Below are positions 25,592-34,957 of a stretch of DNA of 64,000 bases, piece by piece. The DNA comes from Oceanimonas sp052119705 (GTDB lineage Bacteria > Pseudomonadota > Gammaproteobacteria > Enterobacterales > Aeromonadaceae), in NCBI RefSeq assembly GCF_052119705.1, contig NZ_JBGQOP010000008.1, positions 65,388-129,387 of the forward strand, read 5' to 3'. Every line of letters begins with the position of its first letter. Position 1 is the stretch's first letter. The position numbers and the translations under genes are program-made. The notes beneath the pieces were generated by a model. It was not told where the DNA came from, did not search any database, and saw only the letters and a list, made by a program, of their open reading frames with translations.

Positions 25592-27976
25592 TTAGCCATT
25601 TTTCTTCACTGCATGCTCGGCTAAATACAGCCAAGTATCGATCACCGTATCTGGGTTCAGTGATACAGAGTCTATGCCCTGCTCCACCAGCCAAGCGGCA
25701 AAGTCTTGATGATCCGACGGCCCTTGACCACAAATGCCCACATACTTACCGGCTTTGTGCGCCGCTTTAATGGCCATCGACAACAGTGCTTTTACGGCGT
25801 CGTCACGCTCATCAAAGGAACCTGCCACCAGACCTGAGTCTCGGTCTAGGCCCAAGGTGAGCTGTGTCATGTCGTTAGAACCAATCGAGAAGCCATCGAA
25901 GTAGGCCAAAAACTTATCGGCTAACAGCGCGTTTGAGGGCAACTCACACATCATGATCACTTTCAGCCCGGCTTCGCCGCGCTTGAGGCCATTTTCCGCC
26001 AAAATATCAATCACAGACGCCGCTTCTTTTACCGTGCGCACAAACGGGATCATGATCTCCACGTTGTTAAAGCCCATGTCATTGCGCACCCGCTTCATGG
26101 CCTCGCATTCCATAGCAAAACAGTCGCGAAAATCCGCCGAGATATAACGCGATGCGCCGCGAAAGCCCAACATGGGGTTTTCTTCATCAGGCTCGTAAGC
26201 ATCGCCACCTAGCAGGTTCGCATACTCGTTCGATTTAAAATCAGACATGCGCACTATCACCCGCTCCGGCCAAAAGGCCGAGGCCAAGGTCGCTATGCCT
26301 TCCGTTAATTTGGCGACGAAGAACTCTCGCGGACTGGCATAACCGGCAATAATGCCGTCAATCTGCTGCTGTAGCTTAGGGCTTTCTTGGTCGTAATTAA
26401 GCAGCGCCTTAGGATGTACGCCTATCATGCGGTTAATAATAAATTCTAAGCGCGCTAAGCCCACGCCCGCATTGGGCAGCTGCGCAAAGTCAAAGGCGCG
26501 GTCGGGGTTACCGATGTTCATCATCACCTTCACCGGTGAGGGTGGCATGGCACCGACTTCTGAAATATTAATATTAAAATCAAGCTTGCCTTGATACACG
26601 AAACCGGTGTCGCCTTCGGCGCACGACACTGTGATCTCTTGTCCCTCAACAATGCGCTGAGTGGCATCACCACAGCCCACTACCGCAGGAATACCCAGCT
26701 CGCGGGCAATAATAGCCGCGTGGCAAGTGCGCCCGCCGCGGTTGGTAACGATGGCCGAAGCGCGCTTCATAATGGGCTCCCAGTCGGGATCCGTCATGTC
26801 GGTGACCAGCACGTCACCGGGCTGCACTTCATCCATCTGTGCCAGTGAAGAAATTACCTTAGCAGGACCCGCACCAATTTTATGACCAATGGCGCGCCCT
26901 TCGACGATGACTTCACTCTGTTCATTCAGTGCAAAACGTTCTAGCACATTGCTGTCTTGGCGACTGCGCACGGTTTCGGGCCGCGCTTGTACTATGTACA
27001 GCTGACCATCTAACCCGTCTTTGGCCCACTCAATGTCCATCGGACGGCCATAATGCAGCTCGATGATCACCGCCTGCTTGGCCAGCTCCATCACCTCAAG
27101 ATCGGTTAACGAGAACTGATTGCGCTCGGCTTTGCTGGTTTCTTTAATGTCCACCTGCTGGCCCAAGGCTTGCCCCTCGGCATAAACCATTTTTTGCAAC
27201 TTAGAGCCCAACGTCTTGCGTACCACTGCGGGTCGACCGGCTTTCAGCGTCGGCTTATGCACGTAAAATTCATCGGGGTTAACCGCGCCTTGCACCACCA
27301 TTTCGCCCAAACCGGTAGATGAAGTAATAAACACCACCTGATCGAAACCCGACTCTGTGTCTATGGTGAACATTACGCCGGAGGCGGCAATGTCTGAGCG
27401 CACCATGCGCTGAATACCGGCCGACAGCGCGACACCACGATGGCTATAGCCTTGATGCACTCGATACGAGATGGCTCTGTCATTAAACAGTGAGGCAAAC
27501 ACATGCTTAATGGCCACCATCACCGCATCTAAGCCACGTACGTTTAAGAAGGTTTCTTGTTGGCCAGCAAAGGAGGCATCCGGCATATCTTCGGCGGTGG
27601 CCGAAGAGCGCACCGCAAATGACGCCTCATCGCCCGCCTTACCGGTCAGCTCAGCGTAGGCTTTTGCAATGGCTTGCTCAAGCGCTGGCTGAAACGGCGT
27701 GTCTATCACCCATTGGCGAATGCTTTGCCCTGCTTGGCCCAGCGCGACTATGTTGTCTACGTCTAGGGTATCGAGCAGGTCATGAATTCGGGCATTAAGG
27801 CCACTTTGCTCTAAGAACTCGTTAAAGGCGTAGGCGGTGGTCGCAAAACCACCCGGAACAGAAACACCGGCACCGGCTAGTTGACTGATCATCTCGCCTA
27901 ATGAGGCATTCTTGCCTCCCACTCGGTCTACGTCGTGCATTCCGAGCTGTTCGTACCAAATTACATATTCCACCAC
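25592..27976 (-). CDS. ppsA: Phosphoenolpyruvate synthase
   Basis: ATP + pyruvate + water to PEP + AMP + phosphate, the gluconeogenic bypass of pyruvate kinase. I choose a GTG start at 27976 giving 794 aa (E. coli 792): GGAG sits eight bases upstream and the product opens with VEYVIWYEQLGMHDVDRVGG. The in-frame ATG at 28054 adds 26 unconserved residues. The ATP-grasp N-domain is followed by the phosphohistidine segment GGRTCHAAIIARELG (about residue 417) and the TIM-barrel C-domain with ICGQGPSDHQDF. Divergent from its regulator ppsR. Confidence 0.95.
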   Translation of the reverse strand: MVEYVIWYEQLGMHDVDRVGGKNASLGEMISQLAGAGVSVPGGFATTAYAFNEFLEQSGLNARIHDLLDTLDVDNIVALGQAGQSIRQWVIDTPFQPALEQAIAKAYAELTGKAGDEASFAVRSSATAEDMPDASFAGQQETFLNVRGLDAVMVAIKHVFASLFNDRAISYRVHQGYSHRGVALSAGIQRMVRSDIAASGVMFTIDTESGFDQVVFITSSTGLGEMVVQGAVNPDEFYVHKPTLKAGRPAVVRKTLGSKLQKMVYAEGQALGQQVDIKETSKAERNQFSLTDLEVMELAKQAVIIELHYGRPMDIEWAKDGLDGQLYIVQARPETVRSRQDSNVLERFALNEQSEVIVEGRAIGHKIGAGPAKVISSLAQMDEVQPGDVLVTDMTDPDWEPIMKRASAIVTNRGGRTCHAAIIARELGIPAVVGCGDATQRIVEGQEITVSCAEGDTGFVYQGKLDFNINISEVGAMPPSPVKVMMNIGNPDRAFDFAQLPNAGVGLARLEFIINRMIGVHPKALLNYDQESPKLQQQIDGIIAGYASPREFFVAKLTEGIATLASAFWPERVIVRMSDFKSNEYANLLGGDAYEPDEENPMLGFRGASRYISADFRDCFAMECEAMKRVRNDMGFNNVEIMIPFVRTVKEAASVIDILAENGLKRGEAGLKVIMMCELPSNALLADKFLAYFDGFSIGSNDMTQLTLGLDRDSGLVAGSFDERDDAVKALLSMAIKAAHKAGKYVGICGQGPSDHQDFAAWLVEQGIDSVSLNPDTVIDTWLYLAEHAVKKNG

Positions 27977-28168
27977 GGCTACGTCTCCAACTAAAGGGGT
28001 GCTTGGGTTATGAATGTTTAAATGTGCGTTAAGCAGGTTTACTGTTTGTATCACTTACTATCAAGACAACTAAGGTAGGCCTAACTCTGGAATGATTCTA
28101 CAATGTCTACGAAATACAGGTAAACGCCCAATCCTTGGCAAACTGCAAAAGTGAGATCTGGAGGCCTG

Positions 28169-28981
28169 ATGCACACAGTTTTTTATGTTTCTGATGGGAC
28201 GGCGATCACAGCCGAAGTTTTTGGTCATGCGGTACTCAGTCAGTTTCCGCTGCCTTTTGAGCAAATCACCATGCCTTTTGTCGGCGATGTGGATAAGGCA
28301 CTGGCAGTAAAAGCCAGAATTGATACCTGCTTTGCACAAAGCGGTAAACAGCCGTTGGTGTTTCACACCATAGTCGATGCACAATTACGTAACATTATCA
28401 CCAGCAGCGAGGCCAAATGTTACGACTTTCTTAACACTTTTGTCGCTCCGATCGAGCAACAACTGGGCGTAAAAGCCGATCCGCGGGTGCACAGATCTCA
28501 CGGTATCGACAACAAAAAGCACTACGATACCCGTATTGATGCGGTGAACTATGCGCTGGAAAACGACGATGGCGTCACCACCAAAGCCTACGATGAAGCG
28601 GACATTATTTTGGTCGGCGTGTCACGCTGTGGCAAAACGCCAACCAGTTTGTATCTTGCATTGCAGTTTGGAATTCGCGTCGCTAACTACCCGTTTATTG
28701 ATCAAGATATGGAGCAGATGTCGCTACCCAATTCGCTCAAAGCCAATAGACACAAGCTGTTCGGCCTCACTATAGACCCACATCGACTGCAAGAAATTCG
28801 CCAGCGCCGCATGGCCGACAGCCAATATTCAGCCGCCGACCAATGCCGCTATGAACTTAACCAAGTAGAGCGTCTGTTCCGCATGGAAGCCATCCCTTTT
28901 ATCGACACCACTTACCATTCGGTAGAAGAAATTTCGGTAAAAATTTTAGAACGCACCGGTATCCGCCGCCGCATCTATTAA
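28169..28981 (+). CDS. ppsR: PEP synthase regulatory protein (PSRP)
   Basis: Bifunctional DUF299 kinase/phosphorylase that inactivates PpsA by ADP-dependent threonine phosphorylation and reactivates it by phosphorolysis. 270 aa. P-loop GVSRCGKT is at residues 150-157. Start MHTVFYVSDGTAITAE has the RBS GGAGGCCTG; a GTG six codons upstream is rejected. The divergent ppsA-ppsR arrangement, about 190 bases apart, is the usual one in proteobacteria. Confidence 0.96.
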   Translation: MHTVFYVSDGTAITAEVFGHAVLSQFPLPFEQITMPFVGDVDKALAVKARIDTCFAQSGKQPLVFHTIVDAQLRNIITSSEAKCYDFLNTFVAPIEQQLGVKADPRVHRSHGIDNKKHYDTRIDAVNYALENDDGVTTKAYDEADIILVGVSRCGKTPTSLYLALQFGIRVANYPFIDQDMEQMSLPNSLKANRHKLFGLTIDPHRLQEIRQRRMADSQYSAADQCRYELNQVERLFRMEAIPFIDTTYHSVEEISVKILERTGIRRRIY

Positions 28982-29333
28982 AAGGTGCGGAAGATCAACT
29001 CACAAACTTTGCGATCCACCTCCAAACATTGCATACAAAAACAAACAAAATGTTGCTTTTATGTTTACAGAAATGTATACATTGCACCTAGTGTTTAACC
29101 AAGCAGTCGAACACGACGCAAGTCGCATCACATGTTGTGCGTCTGAATTTCTGCCGGATTTGGTGTGTTTTCCTTGTATAAACAGTTTCTTATCCGAAAT
29201 TGTGTATACAAAGTTAACTGATTCACTAGGGATTCCGGCGAACAATGTCATTACTGGTGGTTGTCGTTACGTTGTCGCAATAATGCACAACAAGCTTCAG
29301 CTCCTCTTGAGCAAAACTCAGGGACTTAACGCA
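28982..29333 (+). promoter_or_regulatory. Permease upstream region with repeated TGTATACA-type sites
   Basis: 352 bases without a gene. TGTATACA occurs exactly at 29074-29081 (within palindrome AATGTATACATT) and 29203-29210. Near copies are TGCATACA at 29030 and TTGTATAAAC at 29173. Such TTGTATACAA-like palindromes are typical of GntR/FCD regulator operators; the regulator is not encoded nearby. Function is inferred. Confidence 0.45.
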
Positions 29334-30755
29334 ATGAAACATAGTCAAAGCAAGTCAATATTTGATTTTTACGGCAAGCCAGGTTTTGGCAAAGCACTGC
29401 CATTGTCACTGCAACATATTTTAGCCATGATCATGGGTGCCGTTACGCCGCCTATTATCGTTGCTAAAGCAGTCGGCTTAAGCGCACCAGATGCAGCACT
29501 ACTGATCCAAGTAGCCTTGTTCTTCTCTGGTCTGTCTACTCTGTTACAGCTTTACCCAATCGGTAGTATCGGCGCGCGTATGCCGGTAATCTTCGGTGTG
29601 GGCTTCGCCTATATGCCTACCCTGTTGGCTATCGCTAACGCAGTAGATGCAGATGGTAATAAGCTGTATGGAATCGACGCCATCATGGGTGCACAGATTA
29701 TTGGTGGTGTTGCCATGATAATCGTGGGTCTGTTCATTAAGCACATTCGTCATTTGTTCCCACCAGTAGTAGCCGGTACCGTGGTATTGGTTATTGGTCT
29801 GTCTTTGTACCACGTAGCCATTAACTATATGGCCGGTGGCTTCGGCACACCCAACTACGGTAGTGGTTCAAACTGGATGGTTGCCGGCGTAACGCTGCTA
29901 GTCGTATTGCTTTGCTCTCAGTTTGGTAAAGGTTATTTCCGCCTTGCCGCTATCATAATGGGTATTCTTGCCGGTTATGCTCTGGGTGCTTTCTTTGGCA
30001 TGGTAAGCTTAGAGCGCGTAGCTAATGCTCCGTGGGCTGCAATCCCAATGCCGTTAGCATTTGGTATTAGCTTCCCAATCGGTGCCATCATCCCTATGGT
30101 GATTATCTGTATCGTTAACTCGGTACAAACCATTGGTGACTTGTCTGCAACTGCAGTTGGCGGTATGAACCGTGAGCTAGCAGACAAAGAAATGTCGGGT
30201 GGTTTAGTCGGTAACGGCTTAACTACACTGATTGGTTCTTTCTTTGGTTCACTGCCTACTTCTTCGTTCAGCCAGAACGTGGGTATCGTAGCCATGACCA
30301 AAGTAATCAGCCGCTACGTGCTGGGTGTTGCTGCCGTGTTCATGGTATTGGCCGGTTTGCTGCCTAAGTTCTCAGCCATCATGTTGACCATACCTGCTCC
30401 TGTAATCGGTGGTGCGACCATCATCGTATTCGGTATGATCACCATGACAGGTATCCAGTTGCTGGTTAAAGACGAGTTATCTTCACGTAACGTGACTATC
30501 GCAGCGCTCTCAGTTGCGTTGGCCATGGGTGTAGCCGCTGCTCCTAACGCAGTAGCTCAGTTGCCTGAAATGATGAAGTCACTGACCAACCCTGTGATCA
30601 TCGCCGCCCTTACTTCTTTCATCTTGAACATGATTCTGCCTAAGAAATCACTGCAAGACGAAGCGAACGAGCGTGCTGCAATTGAAAAAGAAATGAACGG
30701 CAAAGCGGATAGCGCACCGGTTCAAAAAAAAATAGTAACTGACGCTGCTAACTAA
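29334..30755 (+). CDS. NCS2-family uracil/xanthine permease
   Basis: Nucleobase:cation symporter-2 family transporter, 473 aa, inner membrane, about 14 hydrophobic segments. Family motifs are QHILAMIMGAVTPPIIVAKA in TM1 and ATAVGGMNRELADKEMSGGLVGNG in place of the usual GxxxRxxxG region. GSLPTSSFSQNVGIVAMTKVISRY shows the conserved Q-N-x-G signature. By the QNVGIVAxT wording I favour purines (xanthine or uric acid) over uracil. Start at MKHSQSKSIF (AGGGACTTAACGCA); the long upstream frame is non-coding. Followed by a terminator. Confidence 0.88.
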   Translation: MKHSQSKSIFDFYGKPGFGKALPLSLQHILAMIMGAVTPPIIVAKAVGLSAPDAALLIQVALFFSGLSTLLQLYPIGSIGARMPVIFGVGFAYMPTLLAIANAVDADGNKLYGIDAIMGAQIIGGVAMIIVGLFIKHIRHLFPPVVAGTVVLVIGLSLYHVAINYMAGGFGTPNYGSGSNWMVAGVTLLVVLLCSQFGKGYFRLAAIIMGILAGYALGAFFGMVSLERVANAPWAAIPMPLAFGISFPIGAIIPMVIICIVNSVQTIGDLSATAVGGMNRELADKEMSGGLVGNGLTTLIGSFFGSLPTSSFSQNVGIVAMTKVISRYVLGVAAVFMVLAGLLPKFSAIMLTIPAPVIGGATIIVFGMITMTGIQLLVKDELSSRNVTIAALSVALAMGVAAAPNAVAQLPEMMKSLTNPVIIAALTSFILNMILPKKSLQDEANERAAIEKEMNGKADSAPVQKKIVTDAAN

Positions 30756-30785
30756 GGTTAACGCCTTACTTTAATACTCAGTACT

Positions 30786-30817
30786 AAAAAAGCCGGTCAT
30801 CTGACCGGCTTTTTTTA
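30786..30817 (+). terminator. Terminator after NCS2 permease
   Basis: AAAAAAGCCGGTCATCTGACCGGCTTTTTTT; strong, bidirectional. Confidence 0.92.
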
Positions 30818-30897
30818 TGCCTAAAATTGCTCCAAAGCGAATACAGCGGCCGCCATGGTTTATGTCTGGTGGAAAATCTTTAGTGCTTATACCTATC

Positions 30898-31513
30898 TAA
30901 TACCAATCTGTAAAACTAGCTGATCAGTATTATCACTCTTAGTAAATACAACATTTAAAGTCAGGCTGGACGGTGTTTTGTAGCCTAGCGCTTCAGCTGC
31001 TAGTCCCGTCTCAGCGGGAATGTTTAAAGCCTTCTTGCTTCCTGATTATCCACAAAGCTCAGCCATATATCAGTGAGTTCAGTATCAATAAATTCAATAG
31101 GTTACAGGGATGTGCCGCCTCTTCGGTAAAGAATATGAGGCTCAGTTTGGTGTTTTGACCTTGTAGGGGCCAATTTATTCGGCCCGGTTTGGTGTTTTGG
31201 TCTAAATCTAAACCTCAGTAACAGCCAGCAAAGCTGGCCAGCCGAATAAATTGGCTGCTATAAAGAACAAACCAAAACAACGCGCATCATGGCTGAAGTT
31301 CATACGTAATCAGGTCTTGCTTTGGCTTTACAAGACCCACAGCTGAAGCGTGGGACTACAAGGGCGGCACTTATCTTTGTAATTCACTTAAACAGGTCAA
31401 ACTAACCCCGGTCTTGTTTGCCTCTGGTAGCTGCCCGTCTCTTTGGTAAAGAGGACTTCGGCAGTCCTGCGGAGCAGGATAATATGACCCGTTAATTTTA
31501 CCGATTGGTATTA
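30898..31513. mobile_element. MITE-like segment with long terminal inverted repeats, 616 bp
   Basis: Left end TAATACCAATCTGTAAAA (30898-30915) is the inverse of TTTTACCGATTGGTATTA (31496-31513) with one mismatch. The similarity extends imperfectly to about 42 bases, including TATTATC. The interior has no gene but several nested palindromes: GGCCAATTTATTCGGC (about 31167) against GCCGAATAAATTGGC (about 31239), two TTTGGTGTTTTG copies, and CTTCAGCTG-based hairpins at about 30992 and 31340. No target duplication is evident. Origin is inferred. Confidence 0.55.
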
Positions 31514-31551
31514 GAAGATGGCTCCCTTTCAGCAGTTATCCATTATCCACT

Positions 31552-32343
31552 TTATTTACGCCGAAAAGGCTGTAGTAACAGTTGCAGTAGACGCTGCTCT
31601 GCGGGGGTGCGAAACTGGGTTAAGCCAATGGTCATACCCAGCTGGCCCGCTTTAGGCTGACTCTGATAGGTGCCGAATAATCGATCCCACCAAGGGAGAT
31701 TAAAGCCAAAATTGCTGTCGGTCTCATGAGGGATCACCGAATGATGTACCCGGTGCATATCCGGCGTAACCAGTATCAATCGCAGCACGGCGTCCAGCCG
31801 CTTTGGCAGCTTCACATTACCGTGATTGAACATAGAGGAAGCATTGAGCAGGACTTCAAACACTAAAACAGCCAGTGCCGGTACGCCCAACAAGGAGACG
31901 GCGGCCAGCTTGATCATCATGGACAGCACAATCTCGAAGGGATGAAAACGCAGGCCAGTAGTCACATCAAATTCCAGATCGGCATGGTGTACACGGTGTA
32001 AACGCCACAGCCAAGGCTGGGCGTGAAACAGCCGATGTTGCAGATAAATAAGTAAATCCAGCACCAGCAGCGACAACACCAGTGTTAACCAGAAAGGGAT
32101 AGAGAGCAGATTAAACAGCCCCCAGCCGTGCTCGCTGGCCAGTATGGCGGCACCCACCGCCGCCAGCGGAAAAAACAGCCGCAGCAACAGCGTATTAATA
32201 ACGACGAGCAGCAAGTTATGGGGCCAGCGCCCCAGGCGACCAATTTGCTGAGGCCGACGGGGTGCCCAGCATTCCCACAGCATCATCACGAGTAATACGC
32301 AGGCAAAGCAGCCAAGGCGGATCCAAGGTTCATGTTCAAGCAT
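31552..32343 (-). CDS. Sterol desaturase / fatty acid hydroxylase family protein
   Basis: Membrane-bound di-iron oxygenase of the fatty acid hydroxylase superfamily, 263 aa. The histidine clusters HRLFH, HRVHHAD and HRVHHS are all present, with four to five hydrophobic segments (for example LLLVVINTLLLRLFFPLAAVG). Start MLEHEPWIRL (GGAGG nine bases upstream) overlaps the preceding glycosyltransferase gene by eight bases, so it is the last gene of the arsS operon. The substrate is a lipid or alkyl chain by family; nothing in the sequence narrows it. Confidence 0.85.
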   Translation of the reverse strand: MLEHEPWIRLGCFACVLLVMMLWECWAPRRPQQIGRLGRWPHNLLLVVINTLLLRLFFPLAAVGAAILASEHGWGLFNLLSIPFWLTLVLSLLVLDLLIYLQHRLFHAQPWLWRLHRVHHADLEFDVTTGLRFHPFEIVLSMMIKLAAVSLLGVPALAVLVFEVLLNASSMFNHGNVKLPKRLDAVLRLILVTPDMHRVHHSVIPHETDSNFGFNLPWWDRLFGTYQSQPKAGQLGMTIGLTQFRTPAEQRLLQLLLQPFRRK

Positions 32344-33001
32344 GGTGGCTAGCCTCCATAACGGGAATGTGCAGCACACTTGCCCAGCTGGCAGTCAGCC
32401 AGAACAAGTCTTGCGGTTCGTCAATGTCTTGCAGCCGCTCGGCCAATGTATAGCGCCAGCCCAGTTGCGTAAGCCGAGCTTGAGTGAGGGCCGCCACTTC
32501 AGGAGTGCTCCAAGGCATATCAGTAAATAAACAGCCGTTAAACTGGCGCAAACCCAGCAGCGCATAGCCGCCATCCCAAGTAGGATGCAGCAAGGCATCT
32601 TGCGTGTTCAGACGCTGGGCGGCACGACGTAATAGCGCGGGTGACAGTTGCGGGCAGTCGGTGCCCACTAGCAATACCTGCTGTACTTTATTAGATGAGG
32701 CATGGCCAGATAAGGCGCAGCGAGCGGCGCGGGCCATGCGCTGACCTAAATCCCCCTCGCCTTGGCTGCTGAGTATCAGTTGCGGTGGCAGCAACACGCC
32801 GGCCCACTCGGGAGCGTTAGGATCTGGGCTCATGCACAGCTCAACGGGCCCTATATCTGCGGTTAGACACGTATCTAGCGTACTGACCAGCATGTGACGG
32901 GCCAGCCGCGCCGCGCCCTCAAAACCCAGCGCACCCGCGAGTCGGGTTTTAGCTAAGCCCGCAATGGGTGCCTTGGCAAACACAATAATGCGGGTGCTCA
33001 A
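32336..33001 (-). CDS. TIGR04282-family glycosyltransferase (DUF2064)
   Basis: GT-A-like nucleotidyl/glycosyltransferase of the family annotated 'arsenosugar biosynthesis', 221 aa. Motifs are IIVFAKAPIAGLAKTRLA at the N-terminus, LLVGTDCPQLSP and HPTWDGGYALLGL. I start at a TTG (33001): AGGAGG is seven bases upstream and the TTGA overlaps the stop of the gene before. An ATG start at 33103 would run deep into that gene. Acts with the neighbouring TIGR04283 protein and ArsS by family co-occurrence; its donor is unknown. Confidence 0.85.
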   Translation of the reverse strand: MSTRIIVFAKAPIAGLAKTRLAGALGFEGAARLARHMLVSTLDTCLTADIGPVELCMSPDPNAPEWAGVLLPPQLILSSQGEGDLGQRMARAARCALSGHASSNKVQQVLLVGTDCPQLSPALLRRAAQRLNTQDALLHPTWDGGYALLGLRQFNGCLFTDMPWSTPEVAALTQARLTQLGWRYTLAERLQDIDEPQDLFWLTASWASVLHIPVMEASHHA

Positions 33002-33660
33002 CGGTACCTCCTTGCCAAGTGGGTAGGACTCACGCCACGCCAATAGGCAAAGCGCAAGCGCCACATCAGCCAAATGGTGCGCCATACGCCGTTTTGCTGC
33101 CAACGCCGCCCCGAAGTCAGCACTTTTTGCCGTAAGCAGGCCGGCTTGCCCAAACGCTTAAGACGTTGGCTTATCTCAATGTCTTCCATTAAGTCTTGCT
33201 CGGGAAAGCCGCCCACCGCAGCAAAAGCGGTGCGGCGCATAAACAGCGCTTGATCGCCGGTGGCAATACCCGACCAACGAGACCGCCAGTTCATCATAAA
33301 ACTGATGACTTTTAGCATGGGATGCTGGCCGCTAATGGCCACATCAAATCTCCCCCACTGATGCTGAGTTAAAGCCGCCCTAATAAATGACTCAAAATGG
33401 GCAGGTAACCGCGTGTCCGCATGCAAAAACAACAGGTACTCGCCTTTGGTATGCTCGGCGCCTAGGTTCATTTGCCGCGCCCGCCCCGCAGTGCTACTTA
33501 ACACTTTCACGCCCTCTTGCAGTGCAATGGCCACCGACTGGTCACTACTGCCACCATCCACCAAAATCAACTCGATATTAGATGTCTGGCTCTCTAAAGC
33601 TGCCAAGGTGCTAGGCAGCGCCTTGGCCTCATTAAGCATGGGCATAATAATGGACAACAT
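32998..33660 (-). CDS. TIGR04283-family glycosyltransferase
   Basis: Family 2 glycosyltransferase, 220 aa. SIIMPMLNEAKALPSTLAAL opens the GT-A fold, VDGGSSDQS binds nucleotide, HADTR (80-84) is the acidic metal motif, and GGFPEQDLMEDIE is the acceptor region. This family co-occurs with ArsS and TIGR04282 and was named for arsenosugar biosynthesis. Its ATG overlaps the arsS stop by one base (TAATG), and its own stop overlaps the next start by four. The true sugar product has not been shown. Confidence 0.87.
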   Translation of the reverse strand: MLSIIMPMLNEAKALPSTLAALESQTSNIELILVDGGSSDQSVAIALQEGVKVLSSTAGRARQMNLGAEHTKGEYLLFLHADTRLPAHFESFIRAALTQHQWGRFDVAISGQHPMLKVISFMMNWRSRWSGIATGDQALFMRRTAFAAVGGFPEQDLMEDIEISQRLKRLGKPACLRQKVLTSGRRWQQNGVWRTIWLMWRLRFAYWRGVSPTHLARRYR

Positions 33661-34673
33661 TATGACGCCTTAGGATCATCATGCAGCGCGCTACTATCTA
33701 AAGCACCATTTAAAGCACCACCACAGCTGCTGCCTTGGCCGGCGGTGCAGCCATAGCAATGCTCGGCGACCCGTATCGGCTGGCCGTTTAGCTCACGATG
33801 CAGCAGATCACGCAGATGAGGTCGGTGTTCTTTATCGCCCACATCGGGCAGTCGCAAGCCTAATTGCTGGTTAAAATCGCAGTCATATAAGTAGCCTTGC
33901 CAATCCACACTCACTAAATTGCGACACATCAAATTTGCTAAATTACCGGCAGAAAAATTGTCTTTTAGTAACCGCAGATAATCATGAAACTGCCCCTTGG
34001 TGAGCAGATAATCGCCAAAGCGCTTAATGGGCATATTGGCCAAGGCAAACAGATGATTAAAGCGAATATCAAAATGCGCCAGCAATTCACGGCGATACGC
34101 CGCCTCCAAGCCTTGTTGCTCTGGCGGCAGGGTCGGCCCTTGTGGGTTATAAACCAAGTTTAATATCAAGCCAGAATCGGGCTGACCATAACCCAGCCCA
34201 TTAAGTTGTTGTAATGCGGCAATGCTTTTATTGAAAGTGCCTTTACCCCGCTGTTTATCCACATTCTCCAACTCGTAGCACGGCAATGACGCCACCACTT
34301 CTACTTGGTGCTCGGCTAAAAAATCGGCCAAGGTTTCGTGGCCTGGTTCATATAAAATAGTCAGATTACACCTGTCTATTACCTGCACGCCAAGCTTGCG
34401 CGCCGCAATCACTACCTCGCGAAAGCGCGGGTGCATCTCGGGGGCGCCGCCGGTTAAATCGAGGGTGGTCAGCTTGCGTGCCTGTAACACACGGGGAATT
34501 AAGGCGAGGTTTTCGTCATCCATCATTTCGGTACGATGAGGGCCGGCGGCCACATGACAATGCACACATTTCATATTGCACATATAGCCCAAATTCACCT
34601 GCAGGGTGTCTAGCGCATTACGCGTGAGGGCCGGAAAACCCGTTAAGTCGAGGAGAGGTAACGTATCTCGCAT
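33660..34673 (-). CDS. arsS: ArsS-type radical SAM protein (DUF3641)
   Basis: Radical SAM protein, 337 aa, of the family called arsenosugar biosynthesis radical SAM protein. The cluster motif is C32-C36-C39 (CNMKCVHCH). The C-terminal module CYGCTAGQGSSCGGAL (residues 306-321) has cysteine where some homologues carry selenocysteine. In the proposed pathway ArsS follows the methyltransferase ArsM, but no arsM is in this window, so the arsenic role is open. It is the first gene of a four-gene overlapping operon. The ATG follows TAAGGAAACAAG. Confidence 0.9.
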   Translation of the reverse strand: MRDTLPLLDLTGFPALTRNALDTLQVNLGYMCNMKCVHCHVAAGPHRTEMMDDENLALIPRVLQARKLTTLDLTGGAPEMHPRFREVVIAARKLGVQVIDRCNLTILYEPGHETLADFLAEHQVEVVASLPCYELENVDKQRGKGTFNKSIAALQQLNGLGYGQPDSGLILNLVYNPQGPTLPPEQQGLEAAYRRELLAHFDIRFNHLFALANMPIKRFGDYLLTKGQFHDYLRLLKDNFSAGNLANLMCRNLVSVDWQGYLYDCDFNQQLGLRLPDVGDKEHRPHLRDLLHRELNGQPIRVAEHCYGCTAGQGSSCGGALNGALDSSALHDDPKAS

Positions 34674-34711
34674 CTTGTTTCCTTATTAGAGCGCCTGCGC
34701 GATTCCTAATC

Positions 34712-34810
34712 TCGGTAACCCGCATAGGTAGGAGTGAATGACTGATTGCTCATAACTCAGTATATGCAGCTTAGCGGCTGCGCACTCACCTAGGACTCCA
34801 ATGTTACCGA
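34712..34810. ncRNA. 99-nt four-helix element between arsS and mtnK
   Basis: Outer stem TCGGTAAC (34712-34719) pairs with GTTACCGA (34803-34810). A second stem AGGT..GAGTG (34726-34736) pairs with CACTCACCT (34783-34791). Two hairpins branch inside: ACTGA/TCAGT (34741-34745 with 34757-34761) and GCAGC/GCTGC (34766-34770 with 34777-34781). Reading the minus strand it ends 38 bases before the arsS ATG. It could be a structured leader RNA or a dispersed palindromic repeat; the strand is undecided. Confidence 0.45.
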
Positions 34811-34957
34811 TGTTGTGCTGGTTGTCTTGTTTGTGTTGTTATGCTTAAGCCGTAACTTGAGCCTTAATTTAAGTCGTGAGCAGGCTCGGCTTTATTACAG
34901 TGCGTGCGGTTTTTATTCCTTTTTTCTACTCATATAGGCTAATTACAGGGATTTTCT

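Noticed and set aside
33660..34673. Selenocysteine in ArsS or in the Rdx protein
   Set aside because: Both have cysteine codons at the relevant positions and no in-frame TGA or SECIS-like element was noted.
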